A stretch of DNA of 64,000 bases from Candidatus Hydrothermus pacificus (lineage in GTDB: Bacteria > Hydrothermota > Hydrothermia > Hydrothermales > Hydrothermaceae). Location of the stretch: NCBI GenBank assembly GCA_002011615.1, contig MTOH01000016.1:1267-65266 (forward strand). Reading direction: 5' to 3'. A program made the translations under genes and the position numbers. This document shows positions 34,516-44,508 of the stretch, piece after piece (position 1 is the first letter of the stretch; every line of letters starts with the position of its first letter). The notes beneath the pieces were generated by a model that worked only from the letters and a program-made list of their open reading frames with translations, searched no databases and was not told the DNA's origin.

Positions 34516-34834
34516 GCAATAAATTGAAAAAACACTCCCCACAACAATGTATGTAATGCATCGGGTTGCAAGTGGTTGAATTGAAGTTTATGAACATACA
34601 TAAGTAAAATACTAAAATAAAAATAAACCGAATTTTCGTAAACACCTAAAAGTTCTTAAAGCCAAACTTTCACTCCCCTTCAAACTCACATAAAAATCTA
34701 ACTTTGTTATTCCGGTTAAATTTCTGATGAGACAGCTCAATGTCTTGATTTTATTCAGTACACCATAAATTCTGCATCATGGATTGTGTAAGGAGAGAGA
34801 AAGTCAAAACCCTTGATGGTCTGAGAGTATGTGT
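34516..34834. other. intergenic region downstream of the small membrane protein
   Basis: About 320 bases with no gene. The segment 34532-34610 (ACACTCCCCACAACAATGTA and onward, then GGGTTGCAAGTGG) is compositionally unlike its surroundings and reminds me of tails found downstream of cassette-like genes in Bacteroidetes. I cannot verify this. No terminator was seen. Confidence 0.35.
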
Positions 34835-35407
34835 TTATTGTTTTCTAAAAACTTCTTTTAAGAGTTCTTCAAGATTTTCAAATTTTTTTTCTTTCGTGGC
34901 TTTTGAAACTGCTTCCTCTGCCTCTTTTCTCCTGAGACCGAGATTTAAAAGAACTCTAACTGCTTCTTTTTCAATACTTGTTAATAAAGGACTTACAGAA
35001 GGTATTTTTTCTTTTAATTCAAGGATTATTCTGCTTGCCCTTTTCTTTCCCACACCTTTTATTCTGGAAAGGCTTTTAATATCATCTTTTTCTATTATAT
35101 TAAAAAACTCCTCTACATTGTAATCGGAAAGTATCTGAAGAGCAACTCTGGGTCCTATTCCGGGAACAGAAATTATCTTCTCAAACAGGTCTCTCTCCTC
35201 TTTTTTTTCAAATCCATAAAGGGAAAACTCATCTTCTTTTAAGTGAGGATAGATAAAAAGCTCTATAACCTGATTTTCCTGATAGTTTTCATAGATTTTT
35301 AAGGGAGTAAAAATCTCATAGGTTATAGAACTCTCACTAAAATTCACATCTAATCCTGTTCTAAAAGGTTCTTTCAGTGATATTTTTCCTCTAATCTTTA
35401 AAAACAT
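34835..35407 (-). CDS. ruvA: Holliday junction DNA helicase subunit RuvA
   Basis: Binds Holliday junctions and recruits RuvB. I start at ATG 35407 (MFLKIRGKISLKEP), which matches the family N-terminus better than the longer frame to 35443; it overlaps the end of ruvC by 17 bases. It has an OB-fold N-terminal domain, then two helix-hairpin-helix motifs (ISVPGIGPRVALQIL and RIKGVGKKRASRIILELKEKI), then a C-terminal three-helix domain for RuvB (NLGLRRKEAEEAVSKA). At 190 residues it is of normal length. ruvB is not in the window. Confidence 0.93.
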   Translation of the reverse strand: MFLKIRGKISLKEPFRTGLDVNFSESSITYEIFTPLKIYENYQENQVIELFIYPHLKEDEFSLYGFEKKEERDLFEKIISVPGIGPRVALQILSDYNVEEFFNIIEKDDIKSLSRIKGVGKKRASRIILELKEKIPSVSPLLTSIEKEAVRVLLNLGLRRKEAEEAVSKATKEKKFENLEELLKEVFRKQ

Positions 35408-35837
35408 TTGAAAAAAGTCCTGCAAGGGCACAGGCAAAGGCATCTGCTATGTGGGATGAATCAGGCAGATTAAGGGAGAGAAAATTTGAGACCATGAAAT
35501 GAACCTGTTTTTTGCTGGCCCTTCCATTGCCGGTTAATGCTTTTTTAACTTTTGAGGTGGGTATGCTAATAACTTTTATTCCTCTGGATTCAAGTAAATA
35601 TATAAATGCGCCTCTAACCTCTCCAAGTTTTAAAGACATCCTGGGATTTTTATAGAAAAAAGCATCTTCAACAAAGGCAAAATCAAGACTGTGTTTTGAT
35701 ATTACACTCTGAAATTTTTTTGTCTGGGAAAAGGGATTTCCACCCTTTATTACACCAAAATCCAGCACCTTTTTATTTTCGTCTATTATTCCATATCCTG
35801 TTTCTTTTAAACCGGGGTCAAGCCCGAGAATGTTCAT
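35391..35837 (-). CDS. ruvC: Holliday junction resolvase RuvC
   Basis: Endonuclease that cuts Holliday junctions. Catalytic acidic residues are present: Asp7 in LGLDPGLKETGYGI, Glu in FVEDAFFYKNPR, and the Asp pair in DSSHIADAFACAL at the C-terminus. At 148 residues it is slightly shorter than the usual 160-170. It ends in TAG and overlaps yebC by four bases and ruvA by 17. The order yebC-ruvC-ruvA is a common operon. Confidence 0.95.
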   Translation of the reverse strand: MNILGLDPGLKETGYGIIDENKKVLDFGVIKGGNPFSQTKKFQSVISKHSLDFAFVEDAFFYKNPRMSLKLGEVRGAFIYLLESRGIKVISIPTSKVKKALTGNGRASKKQVHFMVSNFLSLNLPDSSHIADAFACALAGLFSNVFKD

Positions 35838-36586
35838 ATTTTTTTTGCTATCAGTTCAAACTCTTTTTCGTCTATCTCAAAGTTGGAAAAAGTTCTCTGA
35901 ACATCATCGTGTTCCTCAAGTGCATGGAGAAGTTTAAAAAGCTGTTCTGCCTTTTTACCCTCAACCTTTGTTGTGGTAGAAGGGATTTTCATCACATCAC
36001 CTTCTACGCTTAATTTTCTTTCAGATAAAATCTTTTTTAAATTGTAAAGGTCTTCAGTTTTGCATATTATTTCATAGGTGTCTCCCTCTGTTTTTATATC
36101 ATCTGCGTCTGCATCAACAGCCATCTCAAACAGCTCTTCCTCACTGATTTCATTCACAGGAACATGTATCACTCCCTGTTCTTTAAACTGCCATGCAACA
36201 CATCCTGTGGTCCCGAGATTTCCTCCATATTTTGAAAATATATGCCTTATTTCATTCGTGGTTCTGTTCCTGTTATCAGTTGTCGTCTCAACCATTATTG
36301 CAACCCCACCAGGACCATATCCCTCATATATCACCTCCTCGTATTTTACACCTTCAAGTTCACCTGTTCCTTTTTTTATGGCTTTTTCAATGTTGTCCCA
36401 GGGCATGTTGTTCTCTTTTGCCTTTTCAATCGCAAGTCTTAATCTGGGATTGAATTCAGGATTTCCACCGCCAAGCCTTGCAGCAATTGTGATTTCTCTT
36501 ATTAATTTATTAAAAACTTTACCTCTTTCTTTATCAACCTTTGCTTTTTTATGTTTGATCTGTGCCCATTTTGAATGTCCAGCCAT
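35834..36586 (-). CDS. YebC/PmpR-family transcriptional regulator
   Basis: A 250-residue protein with the unmistakable N-terminus MAGHSKWAQIKHKKAKVD, plus GPGGVAIMVETTTDNRNRT and GCVAWQFKEQGVI. YebC proteins bind DNA and also promote translation of proline-rich stretches. It is the first gene of the yebC-ruvC-ruvA operon. GAGGTG sits upstream of its ATG. The intergenic gap to the divergent TetR gene is 88 bases. Confidence 0.95.
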   Translation of the reverse strand: MAGHSKWAQIKHKKAKVDKERGKVFNKLIREITIAARLGGGNPEFNPRLRLAIEKAKENNMPWDNIEKAIKKGTGELEGVKYEEVIYEGYGPGGVAIMVETTTDNRNRTTNEIRHIFSKYGGNLGTTGCVAWQFKEQGVIHVPVNEISEEELFEMAVDADADDIKTEGDTYEIICKTEDLYNLKKILSERKLSVEGDVMKIPSTTTKVEGKKAEQLFKLLHALEEHDDVQRTFSNFEIDEKEFELIAKKI

Positions 36587-36674
36587 ATTTTCACCTCTTT
36601 ATTTTTCTATATTATATCAAACAGGACTTCCTTTTTTCAATTATGCCTTACAATGCATTATAATTTTATTCAAT

Positions 36675-37262
36675 ATGAGTGATATAAAAGAGGAAATAAA
36701 GGAAATAAAAAAAAGGAAAATTATTGAAAGTGCAATAAAGGTCTTTCTGAAAAAGGGTGTTAATGAAGCAAGGATGGAGGATATTGCAAAGGAAATAGGA
36801 TATGGAAAGGCAAGTCTTTATTACCACTTTGGGTCAAAAAATGAACTGGTTTCTCATATACTGCTTCAGGGCTGGGAAAAACTTAAAAAGGCAATGGAAG
36901 AGGAAATGGATAAGAAGAAAAGTCCAAAGGAGTTATTCTTCAATGTGCTTGACAGTTTGTTTAAAGTTGTGTTTGAAAATCCTGATTTAATAAAGTTTCT
37001 TTATACGGCTTCAATTCCTGATTTTCTTGAGGAAAAAGATAAAGAAAGGATAAGGGAATACAGAGATTATATGGTAAAAAACTTTGGAAGAATTTTAAAG
37101 GAGGGAAAAAATAAAGGCGAGTTCAAGGATGTTGATATAAAGGTAACCCTTGAGGCGATATTCGGCATGATAAAGTCCTTTGTTCTCGCAGAGGGAATAA
37201 AGGCAAAGGAAAAAAAGAAAAAGGAAATAGAAAGGTTTATTTCAGATATTTTGATAGGATAG
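36675..37262 (+). CDS. TetR/AcrR-family transcriptional regulator
   Basis: A 195-residue regulator. The N-terminal DNA-binding domain has RKIIESAIKVFLKKGVNEARMEDIAKEIGYGKASLYYHFGSKNEL (residues about 14-58), the standard TetR helix-turn-helix, and a helical ligand domain follows. The start is ATG 36675. An open frame extending to 36078 is antisense to yebC and not real. A TATAAT at 36659-36664 lies just 10 bases before the ATG. The divergent or downstream PDZ gene may be its target; that is inference. It ends in TAG. Confidence 0.9.
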   Translation: MSDIKEEIKEIKKRKIIESAIKVFLKKGVNEARMEDIAKEIGYGKASLYYHFGSKNELVSHILLQGWEKLKKAMEEEMDKKKSPKELFFNVLDSLFKVVFENPDLIKFLYTASIPDFLEEKDKERIREYRDYMVKNFGRILKEGKNKGEFKDVDIKVTLEAIFGMIKSFVLAEGIKAKEKKKKEIERFISDILIG

Positions 37263-37320
37263 TCAACTCTGAAACCATTTCAACATCTCTTTCGTCATAA
37301 ATACAAAAGGAGGTTTTAAT

Positions 37321-37875
37321 ATGAAAAAAGTTTTGACAGTGCTTGTAGGAGGAGCCTTTTTAACAGGGGCTCTTTATGCAAAGGAAAAAAGGGGATATCT
37401 CGGTGTGTGGGCCCATGAACCATCCGAAGCGGTAAAGATTGCCCTCGGGATAGAGTATGGAGTTATAGTTGAAAAGGTGATTGAAGATTCTCCTGCAGAA
37501 AAGACGGGTATCCAGAAAGGCGATGTTATCCTGAAAATTGAGGGCGAGAAAATAACCGATATGGAGGATTTGACCTATCTGGTAAAGAAAAATCCAAATA
37601 AGGAAGTTAAAATAGAAATTCTAAGAAAGGGCAAGAAAAAGAGTATAAAGGTTAAACTGGGTGAGAAAGAAGGAAAAGAGTTCATCAAGAAGATAATGAA
37701 GTTTAAAATGCCCGGTTGTGGAGAAGAGTTTGAAATGCCTGAGTTTCATAAATTACCCGGTGAGATTGAAAAGGAAGTAAAGATGATTGTTCCTTCATAT
37801 AAAGAGGAAATTGAAAAACTTAAAAAAGAGAGTGAGGAACTTAGGAAAAAGGTTGAGGAACTGGAGAAAAAGTAG
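37321..37875 (+). CDS. secreted PDZ-domain protein
   Basis: A 184-residue exported protein. A signal peptide (residues 1-20, KKVLTVLVGGAFLTGALYA) is followed by a PDZ domain of the DegP/CtpA style: RGYLGVWA, GVIVEKVIEDSPAEKTGIQKGDVILKIEGEKI and LVKKNPNKEVKIEILRKGK. The C-terminus (about 160-184) is a coiled coil of EELRKKVEELEKK type. There is no protease domain, so it may be an adaptor or sensor in the periplasm. It has a strong AGGAGG ribosome site and follows the TetR gene by 58 bases. It stops in TAG. Confidence 0.85.
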   Translation: MKKVLTVLVGGAFLTGALYAKEKRGYLGVWAHEPSEAVKIALGIEYGVIVEKVIEDSPAEKTGIQKGDVILKIEGEKITDMEDLTYLVKKNPNKEVKIEILRKGKKKSIKVKLGEKEGKEFIKKIMKFKMPGCGEEFEMPEFHKLPGEIEKEVKMIVPSYKEEIEKLKKESEELRKKVEELEKK

Positions 37876-37890
37876 AGCATAGAAGAGCCT

Positions 37891-39399
37891 TTAAAGGAGG
37901 GGGAAGTTTTTTAAGTCAATTTTCTTAAATTCAAATTCACCGGGTCTTTTTATTAAAAATATCTTTATTAAATTTTCCTTTTTCTTTTTGTCCATGAAAA
38001 TAAATTTTTTTAAATTATTTTTTTCATGGTCAGGAATAAATTTTTCTATTCTTTTAAAAATTTTTTTAAACTCTTTATAAAATTCTTTATCAATTATTCC
38101 CATATTTTTTGAAATTTCAATTTCTTTTTTAAGTCCAAGAAGAACAGATTTACCATGGGAAATTTTATAACCAGAACCTGCCTCAATTGCATGCCCTACT
38201 GTATGACCGAGGTTCAAAAGCATTCGCTCACCCTTAATTTCAAAGGGGTCTTTTTCTACAATTTTTAACTTCATTCTTCCTGTAATTGGGACCCATTTAA
38301 GATAGGTTTTTAAATCAGGATTTGTGAGTTTATCAAAGTCTTTTTTAAATTTTTTATAAATTTTTTCATCAAAAAGGGCTGTTTTAAAAATTTCTGCAAA
38401 TCCATCAATTATATGTTCTTTTTTTAAAGTGACAAAAATTCTCGGGTCACAGAACACAATTTCAGGAAATTTGAAGGTCCCTATTATGTTTTTTGCAATA
38501 AAATTAACTGCGTTTTTTCCTCCAAGATGCGCATCAACTGCGGATAAAATCGTTGTTGGAACTAAAAATAATCTCATTCCCCTCATATAAACAGAACTTA
38601 TAAAACCTGACAGGTCACCTATCACACCCCCTCCGATTCCAAGAATCACCGAATTTCTATCTGCTTTTTTATCAAGCAGAATTTTAAATATCTTCTGTGC
38701 ATATTTAAAGGATTTTGCCCTTTCACCTTCAGGAACAATAATGGTTTCAAATCTGGATAAATCATAAAAATGTGATATTAAATTTTTTATTTTTTCATGG
38801 GTTATGATAAAAATTCTTGAATCTTCTTTTTTGATTTCTTCAAAAAATTCTTTTATATTACCTATATAAAATTTATGGGGTTTTTCACATATTCTTTTGT
38901 AATATTTAAAATCAATCTTTGATAAAATCTGCAGGATAATTTCTTCAGGGGATTTGTTTCCGTCAATTTTAAACTTTATCCTCTCATAGATTTTTTTCCT
39001 CTTATTATAGAGAATTTCAACATCATCCAGTTTTTTCAAAACAGGTCTTAAAAAACTCCTTTTTATTCTCTTTTTGAGCTCTTCAAGAGTAACATCAAGG
39101 TAAAAGGCATAATTTTCATTTTTATTTATAAAATCAAGAATGTTTTTATTTAAAACCGCACCTCCTCCCAGGGAAATAACACAATTTTTTCTCTCCTTAA
39201 TTTCATTAAAAATTTCATATTCAATTTCTCTGAATTTCCTTTCTCCGTATTTTTTAAATATTTCTTCAATTTTCATCTTTTTTCTCCTCTCAATAATTTC
39301 ATCAAGGTCATAAAATTTTAAACTTAAGAATTTTGCAAGTTTTTTGCCAACTGTTGTTTTTCCACAACCTGTCATACCGCAGAGAAAAATTCTTTTCAT
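37891..39399 (-). CDS. aroKB: bifunctional shikimate kinase / 3-dehydroquinate synthase
   Basis: A fusion of two shikimate-pathway enzymes in 502 residues. Residues 1-165: shikimate kinase with P-loop GMTGCGKTTVGKKLA (8-22), FYDLDEIIERR and VISLGGGAV. Residues about 175-502: dehydroquinate synthase with VPEGERAKSF, GIGGGVIGDLSGFISSVYMRG, VPTTILSAVDAHLGGKNAVNF and LNLGHTVGHAIE (zinc His). The same order is known in Thermotoga maritima. It lies 6.7 kb beyond the aromatic operon, on the same strand, separated from it by two secreted-protein genes. Confidence 0.94.
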   Translation of the reverse strand: MKRIFLCGMTGCGKTTVGKKLAKFLSLKFYDLDEIIERRKKMKIEEIFKKYGERKFREIEYEIFNEIKERKNCVISLGGGAVLNKNILDFINKNENYAFYLDVTLEELKKRIKRSFLRPVLKKLDDVEILYNKRKKIYERIKFKIDGNKSPEEIILQILSKIDFKYYKRICEKPHKFYIGNIKEFFEEIKKEDSRIFIITHEKIKNLISHFYDLSRFETIIVPEGERAKSFKYAQKIFKILLDKKADRNSVILGIGGGVIGDLSGFISSVYMRGMRLFLVPTTILSAVDAHLGGKNAVNFIAKNIIGTFKFPEIVFCDPRIFVTLKKEHIIDGFAEIFKTALFDEKIYKKFKKDFDKLTNPDLKTYLKWVPITGRMKLKIVEKDPFEIKGERMLLNLGHTVGHAIEAGSGYKISHGKSVLLGLKKEIEISKNMGIIDKEFYKEFKKIFKRIEKFIPDHEKNNLKKFIFMDKKKKENLIKIFLIKRPGEFEFKKIDLKNFPLL

Positions 39400-39453
39400 C
39401 TCAATTTTATCCTTAGGTATATCTTTCTTCCTTGTTTTTATTCTATTTTAACT

Positions 39454-39993
39454 CTATTTTGCTTTTTCATCCTCCTTTAAACTCGTATAAACTACGATTT
39501 TTGCTTTTTTCAATGCATTGAAGATTTTAACTATTCTTTCAACAGGGAATACTCCGTTTTCAAAATCGGGGGCTTTTATCAGTATTCCGTAATTTTCTAT
39601 TTCTCCTTCTCTCCATTTTCTTAAAATGGGTGAAATATCTATTTTTATATTCTTGTTTTCACCTGCAAGAAAGGTGAAAAATTCTCCCATATTTTCATAA
39701 TAATCGCCACCGGGTGTATCCCATGGAAAATCCCATTTTACACTCTGTTTCTCCCATCTTTTACTTATCGGAAAAATTTCTATATGAAATTCCCTTTCCA
39801 GTGTATCCACAGGGAAATTTTCCATAACTATATAACCCGCATCTATTGTTACTTTTTTCGGAAAATTGAGATTAACTTTGAAAATTATTCTTCCCTCTGA
39901 TTGATTTTTATAAATCACGGTCAAATGCTTTATATTGAATACATTCTTGCCTGCGTAGAGTAAAAAAGGGAAAAGCAGTATAATTTTTCTCAT
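39454..39993 (-). CDS. exported DNRLRE-like protein
   Basis: A 179-residue protein with signal peptide MRKIILLFPFLLYAG. The beta-rich body ends in DISPILRKWREGEIENYGILIKAPD, which is the pattern of DNRLRE/CBM-like repeat domains (Asp-I-T...Trp-G...NYG). The function is unknown; such domains occur on cell-surface proteins. It lies ten bases downstream of the large M6 protease gene and may be cotranscribed with it. Confidence 0.6.
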   Translation of the reverse strand: MRKIILLFPFLLYAGKNVFNIKHLTVIYKNQSEGRIIFKVNLNFPKKVTIDAGYIVMENFPVDTLEREFHIEIFPISKRWEKQSVKWDFPWDTPGGDYYENMGEFFTFLAGENKNIKIDISPILRKWREGEIENYGILIKAPDFENGVFPVERIVKIFNALKKAKIVVYTSLKEDEKAK

Positions 39994-40002
39994 GTTTCCC
40001 TC

Positions 40003-43000
40003 CTATTTTAGGATTATCATTTTCTGGAACGACTTATATTTTTTTGTGTAAAACCTGAGGAAATAAACTCCCTGTGCCACCCTTTTATTTTTGTCATCTC
40101 TCCCATCCCATGAAAGTTTATAAAATCCGGGTTTTATTTTCCCTTTATAAATCTGTTTTATCTTTCTTCCCATAACATCGTATATCTCCATCTCAAGATG
40201 GCATTCTTCAGGGATCTGAAACCTGATAATTGCTTTTTCCCTAAAAGGATTGGGATATATCTTGTTCAATTTGAAAATTTTTGGAATATAAAGCGAGAAA
40301 CCCTGAATACCACCCGGAGGATTTCTCAGATAAGGAATATAATCCACGGGTCCTTCTATCTTGCTGGTATCAGGCGGTCCTCCCCACCAGTTATTTTCCG
40401 CATAGAGGGTATCAGGACATCTGTTCCACACATCGTAATACCTATGACCGTATATTGAATTGTATCCAGAACCCGAAACTTCATCTTTACCGAGCAAAGG
40501 ATAGGAATCAAGATATGTGTATACACCGTAAGGAGAATTCGTTATTTCATTTCTTGCAACAAAAGGAGAAGAGTAAGAATAGCAGATTATGTCGTAATAA
40601 TTTGAGGTGATGGTATTGTATTTTATATAAGGAGATGAACCGTTCAGAAAAATACCCCATGTCCAGTCATTTATTTCATTATCCCTTATAACAACCAGCG
40701 TATCAATGTTTTTACAGTAAATTCCGTAGGTTGAATTTTTTCCTGATGAAATCCTGTTGGAATCAACAACAATTTCTCCGTAATTTGTCTCAAGGTATAT
40801 ACCTTTACTCCCTATAACACTAAAAATGTTATTCCTTATTATTCCCTTGGATGTCTGGACATATATTCCATAAGGGATATAGTAAAACTCACAGTTCCTT
40901 ATGTCAAAATCCGAGAAGAGCCCCTGCACTCCGTATAGATAAATATCTTTAAAGGAAATGTTATCGGCAACAAGTTTTGAACTTGTTTGAAATTTGTTTC
41001 CCACAAGGTAAATCCCCTTATAGGCGTTTTTAATTTCCGCATTCTTAAGGTTCATATAAGAATTTCCCTTCCCTATTATACCGTACCAGTCAGAAGTTCC
41101 CGGAGCGTCGGAAAAAGATTCAAAAAATATTTTTTTATTTCCGTATGTAAGAAGATTACCCTCTATCTTAAGTTCGCTTCTCAAGGTATCGTATCCTGAG
41201 TTTGAAAGGTCAAAGGGAGGGAAATATATAAGGGAAGGTGAGATTATCCTTAAGGTCTCAGGTGATGAAACCGTTAAATCTCCGGGAATTATAACCTTTC
41301 CCGATAAACTAAAAGAGGTTGTTTTTGTTCCCATAAAACTCTGCATATAGTTCAGATTGTTATAAAGGTTGCAAAATCTGGTTTGCCACTCTGGAATAAA
41401 TTTTACATCCGCATCGGTCTTTCTTACCTCAAGCAAACCGCCTCCATCCTGAAAAACTATTTCATAAAAATAATCACCGTTTATATCAGCAATGAATACA
41501 TTTTCTGAATTTCCGTTCCATGAACTTGCAACCTTTACAAAAATATTATAAGCCGGAGAATATCCGAATATATGCCTTGCATCCGCATATATCACCTTAT
41601 CCTTTTCACTTGCCCTTATCTGCGCAAAAGGGGTAAATTCTTGCTCCCTTATAGGATAACTTCTTAGTACATTCCCTTCGGATGAAATATAAAATATCGT
41701 ATCATTCACCTGAAAAATTATTGCAATCTTTTCCTGTGTTTCCTTAATACAAGCAGGAGGAGTTATTTCACCCTGTCTTTCAAACAGAACCGTTGATGTC
41801 CAGAAAGGCGGTATCGTCCCTGAATACTCGTATTTCAGGATTTTATTCACGGTATCAATCTCTCCTGCAACGATTATCTCCATATCACCGTCTATATCCA
41901 TATCACCAGTTATAATCTGATTTACTTCATTCCATTCAATATCATCCTGCCATATAAGATTTCCTTGATTGTCCCGTATTGAGAGTTTTGAATCCGTGCT
42001 TATTGCAGCAATCTCAGGCTTTGCATCACGGTTTAAATCAGCAACTGAGAAAGGAATATTTGCATCTATAGAAAACAGAAAAGAATAAGGATATCTATAA
42101 ACCCTTATTTTCTTTATTTGTTCAATGCCCCATAAAATTTCAAAATCTGTGTCAAAATCCAGATCATTTGTGGAAAGTTGAACTTTTAAGTGAACTTCTG
42201 GAGTATTAACAGAATCCATAAACAATATATTTCCTTGATTGTTGAGTACATATAAGTATTCTGTAATCGTTATCATTGAACCTCTATGTCCTGCGACTAT
42301 TATTTCGAATATTCCATCCAGATTTATATCCTGAACCATTACAGAAGATATTCTCTCAATGGGATCCAAAACTTTTTCCATATACAGATTCCCATTTTCA
42401 CCTTTATAGATCCTCAATGTATCCTGTGAATAAGTGAGAATTTCATCCTTTCCATCATTATCAATATCATAACAGAAAACCTCTGCATACCCTGTTCCTG
42501 CTTTTAAAGGATAGCCCGCAAGGGATGAAAGTTCAACAAGAAATTTCAGATTAAAAGAATCCATGTATTCATTGGAAAGAACAAGAACCTTTATTTCAAA
42601 ACTATCTCCGATTTCACATGTAGGAACAAGAATTAAACTATCAGGAATTTCAAGGTTTGACTTTATCTCATTTGCAGACATATCACCGTAATTTGCAATA
42701 GAATCAATAACATTTACACCGTATAACCCTTTTACCTTAACCCTTACATTGGTCATCCCAGCCCAGTAGTTCCATAAAACAATTTCAAGATATCCCCTTT
42801 CATTTTTACTCACCTTTTGCCTTTCACCGTTCAAACTAATTCTGAAAAAGGAATAGTCCCTTAACTTAACCTTAAACTTTGTTGTATCAATATACTGCCT
42901 CCATAATGTTGCCTTTGTAAATCCCAAGGAATCCTGAATAAGTGTTTCAACAGGTGTTATATCCAGAACCGCAACAAATGAAGGATACCATTCACCCTGA

Positions 43001-44295
43001 TAATAAAAATCCGTATTATAAACTTGGGTATATGCTGAAATCTCATCCCTTGATGTATCACCATCAAATATATCCCATCTCTCACCCTCATTTTTCTGGT
43101 CTCTTATATCATCCGATGAATCAGCCTCAACAACATCACAATAGCCGTACCCAGAAGTGGGTGGATAATAGGATTTAGAATACCATATCATTATTCCACC
43201 TTGAAAATCAGGTTGTTGCCATCCTGGAATATATGCGTTGTAACCGGTTGTATATTTGTTTTCTATATACAAAAAACAATTAGAAAGGGAATCCGTAATC
43301 TTTATCTTCCAGTATTCATTGAACTGAGCAGAGGGCTTCAAAACAACCCTTATACCGTCTGTATCAGGAGGGATTTCATGAAAAATCCCCCATCCCAGAG
43401 ACTCTTTACATCTCGGATTCGGCGGTGTAGGACACGACGCATCAACATTTGTGGGACCGTTATATACCCCCGTTCCCATAATCCCCCATTTACCTATATC
43501 ATTTGAAGTCTTTCCTACTCCTTCCACATAATAAAGGTCGGGGAGGCCTAATAGATGTCCGAACTCGTGACAATGAACTCCTATGTGGGAAAAATATAAT
43601 CTAAAATCCTTTTCAGATGTAAAATACTTGTTTCCCAAAGCTTGAGGATGTAAGCGAGAATCATATACTACATTCCCCGCATAAACCATTGCAAGATAAT
43701 CAAAGGTATCAGGATTAAAACCGTTTTCAATTGCAAGACTCTCTGCTTCTTCAAATAATCCCCATCCGGTTCCCGGACCGAATGCATAATAATCCTTTGT
43801 ATTCTGCGCTGTATACCATATATATCTCCTTTCACCGTTTATTATAGTATCAGGATTAAGAATCGCACCTTTTATCCTCACAAGATTTGATGAATTTATC
43901 CTGTAAAAATCATTGAGCGAACCGTAAACTTTTTCTGAGTCAGGAGAAAAGATCGAGTCAGGATGCGTAAAATACCAGCCGGTTGAGAAGAAAAGGGAAT
44001 CATATTGATCGGCGGTGAAAGGCATTCCATACCATTGAGGAACCAAACTGTATCCTCCCCTTGCATAGGGATTTGTTTGCCAGTCAGAAAACTGGATAAG
44101 GATAACACCGAGATGTAAATCTCCTGTAATGGTATCAGGCTTTAACGAACTGTTGAAATTCTCCCATTCCTGAATCATGCTATCCTTTACATGGGGTGCA
44201 TAGTCAAGGTGTTTTTCAACACCCAGTGTGCTCGGGTCTCCTTCACCCACCCTTATATCCGATGGAACAAGATAACCGTTTTCATCCCTTATTGC
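40003..44295 (-). pseudogene. large M6-type secreted metalloprotease, catalytic and C-terminal parts after an in-frame TAG
   Basis: About 1430 residues in one open frame. Catalytic domain: HCHEFGHLLGLPDLYYV (zinc HExxH with a third ligand Asp/His region), as in M6 immune-inhibitor-A peptidases. The middle shows FG-GAP/VCBS-type repeats (DIDNDGKDEIL, DINLDGIFEII, DMDIDGDMEIIVAG). Next come parallel beta-helix repeats (YGIYVQTSKGIIRNNIF, ISSGKNSTYGIYCKN). The C-terminus has the sorting domain IYPNPFREKAIIRFQIPEE and YDVMGRKIKQIY, ending KMIILK. A TAG at 44296-44298 separates it from its own signal-peptide part in the same frame. The first in-frame start after it is GTG 44250. It is a secreted or surface protease if functional. 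Confidence 0.75.
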
Positions 44296-44508
44296 CTAAT
44301 ACCAGTAAAAATCCCTTCCCTGGACAATCGTCCATCCGTCTTCTGTCTCTATTCTTCCGTAAAATTCATCTCCGTATCCCACAGCCATAAATGTGTACCC
44401 GTTCGGCTGTTTCAATTCAAAAGGACCGGGCGGAAGGGGCACACCTTTGAGGAGCATAAATACTCCTCCCATCATTACCATTGCCACTACTTTTACACCC
44501 TTTTTCAT
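44296..44508 (-). pseudogene. N-terminal part of the M6-type protease, ending in TAG
   Basis: Seventy residues: a signal peptide (KKGVKVVAMVMMGGVFMLLKG) then FELKQPNGYTFMAVGYGDEFYGRIETEDGWTIVQ, broken from the rest by the stop. The QPNG/GDEFY/ETEDGWTIV string is the usual N-terminal region of M6 peptidases. Codons after the TAG continue in frame as AIRDENGYLVPSDIRVGEGDP, which matches how such proteins carry on. So the two parts are one gene split by a single TAG codon at 44296-44298. It shares ATGA with the upstream gene. Confidence 0.75.

Noticed and set aside
36078-36674. Long open frame in front of the TetR gene
   Set aside because: It is antisense to yebC; the TetR domain begins at ATG 36675 with a -10 box just upstream.
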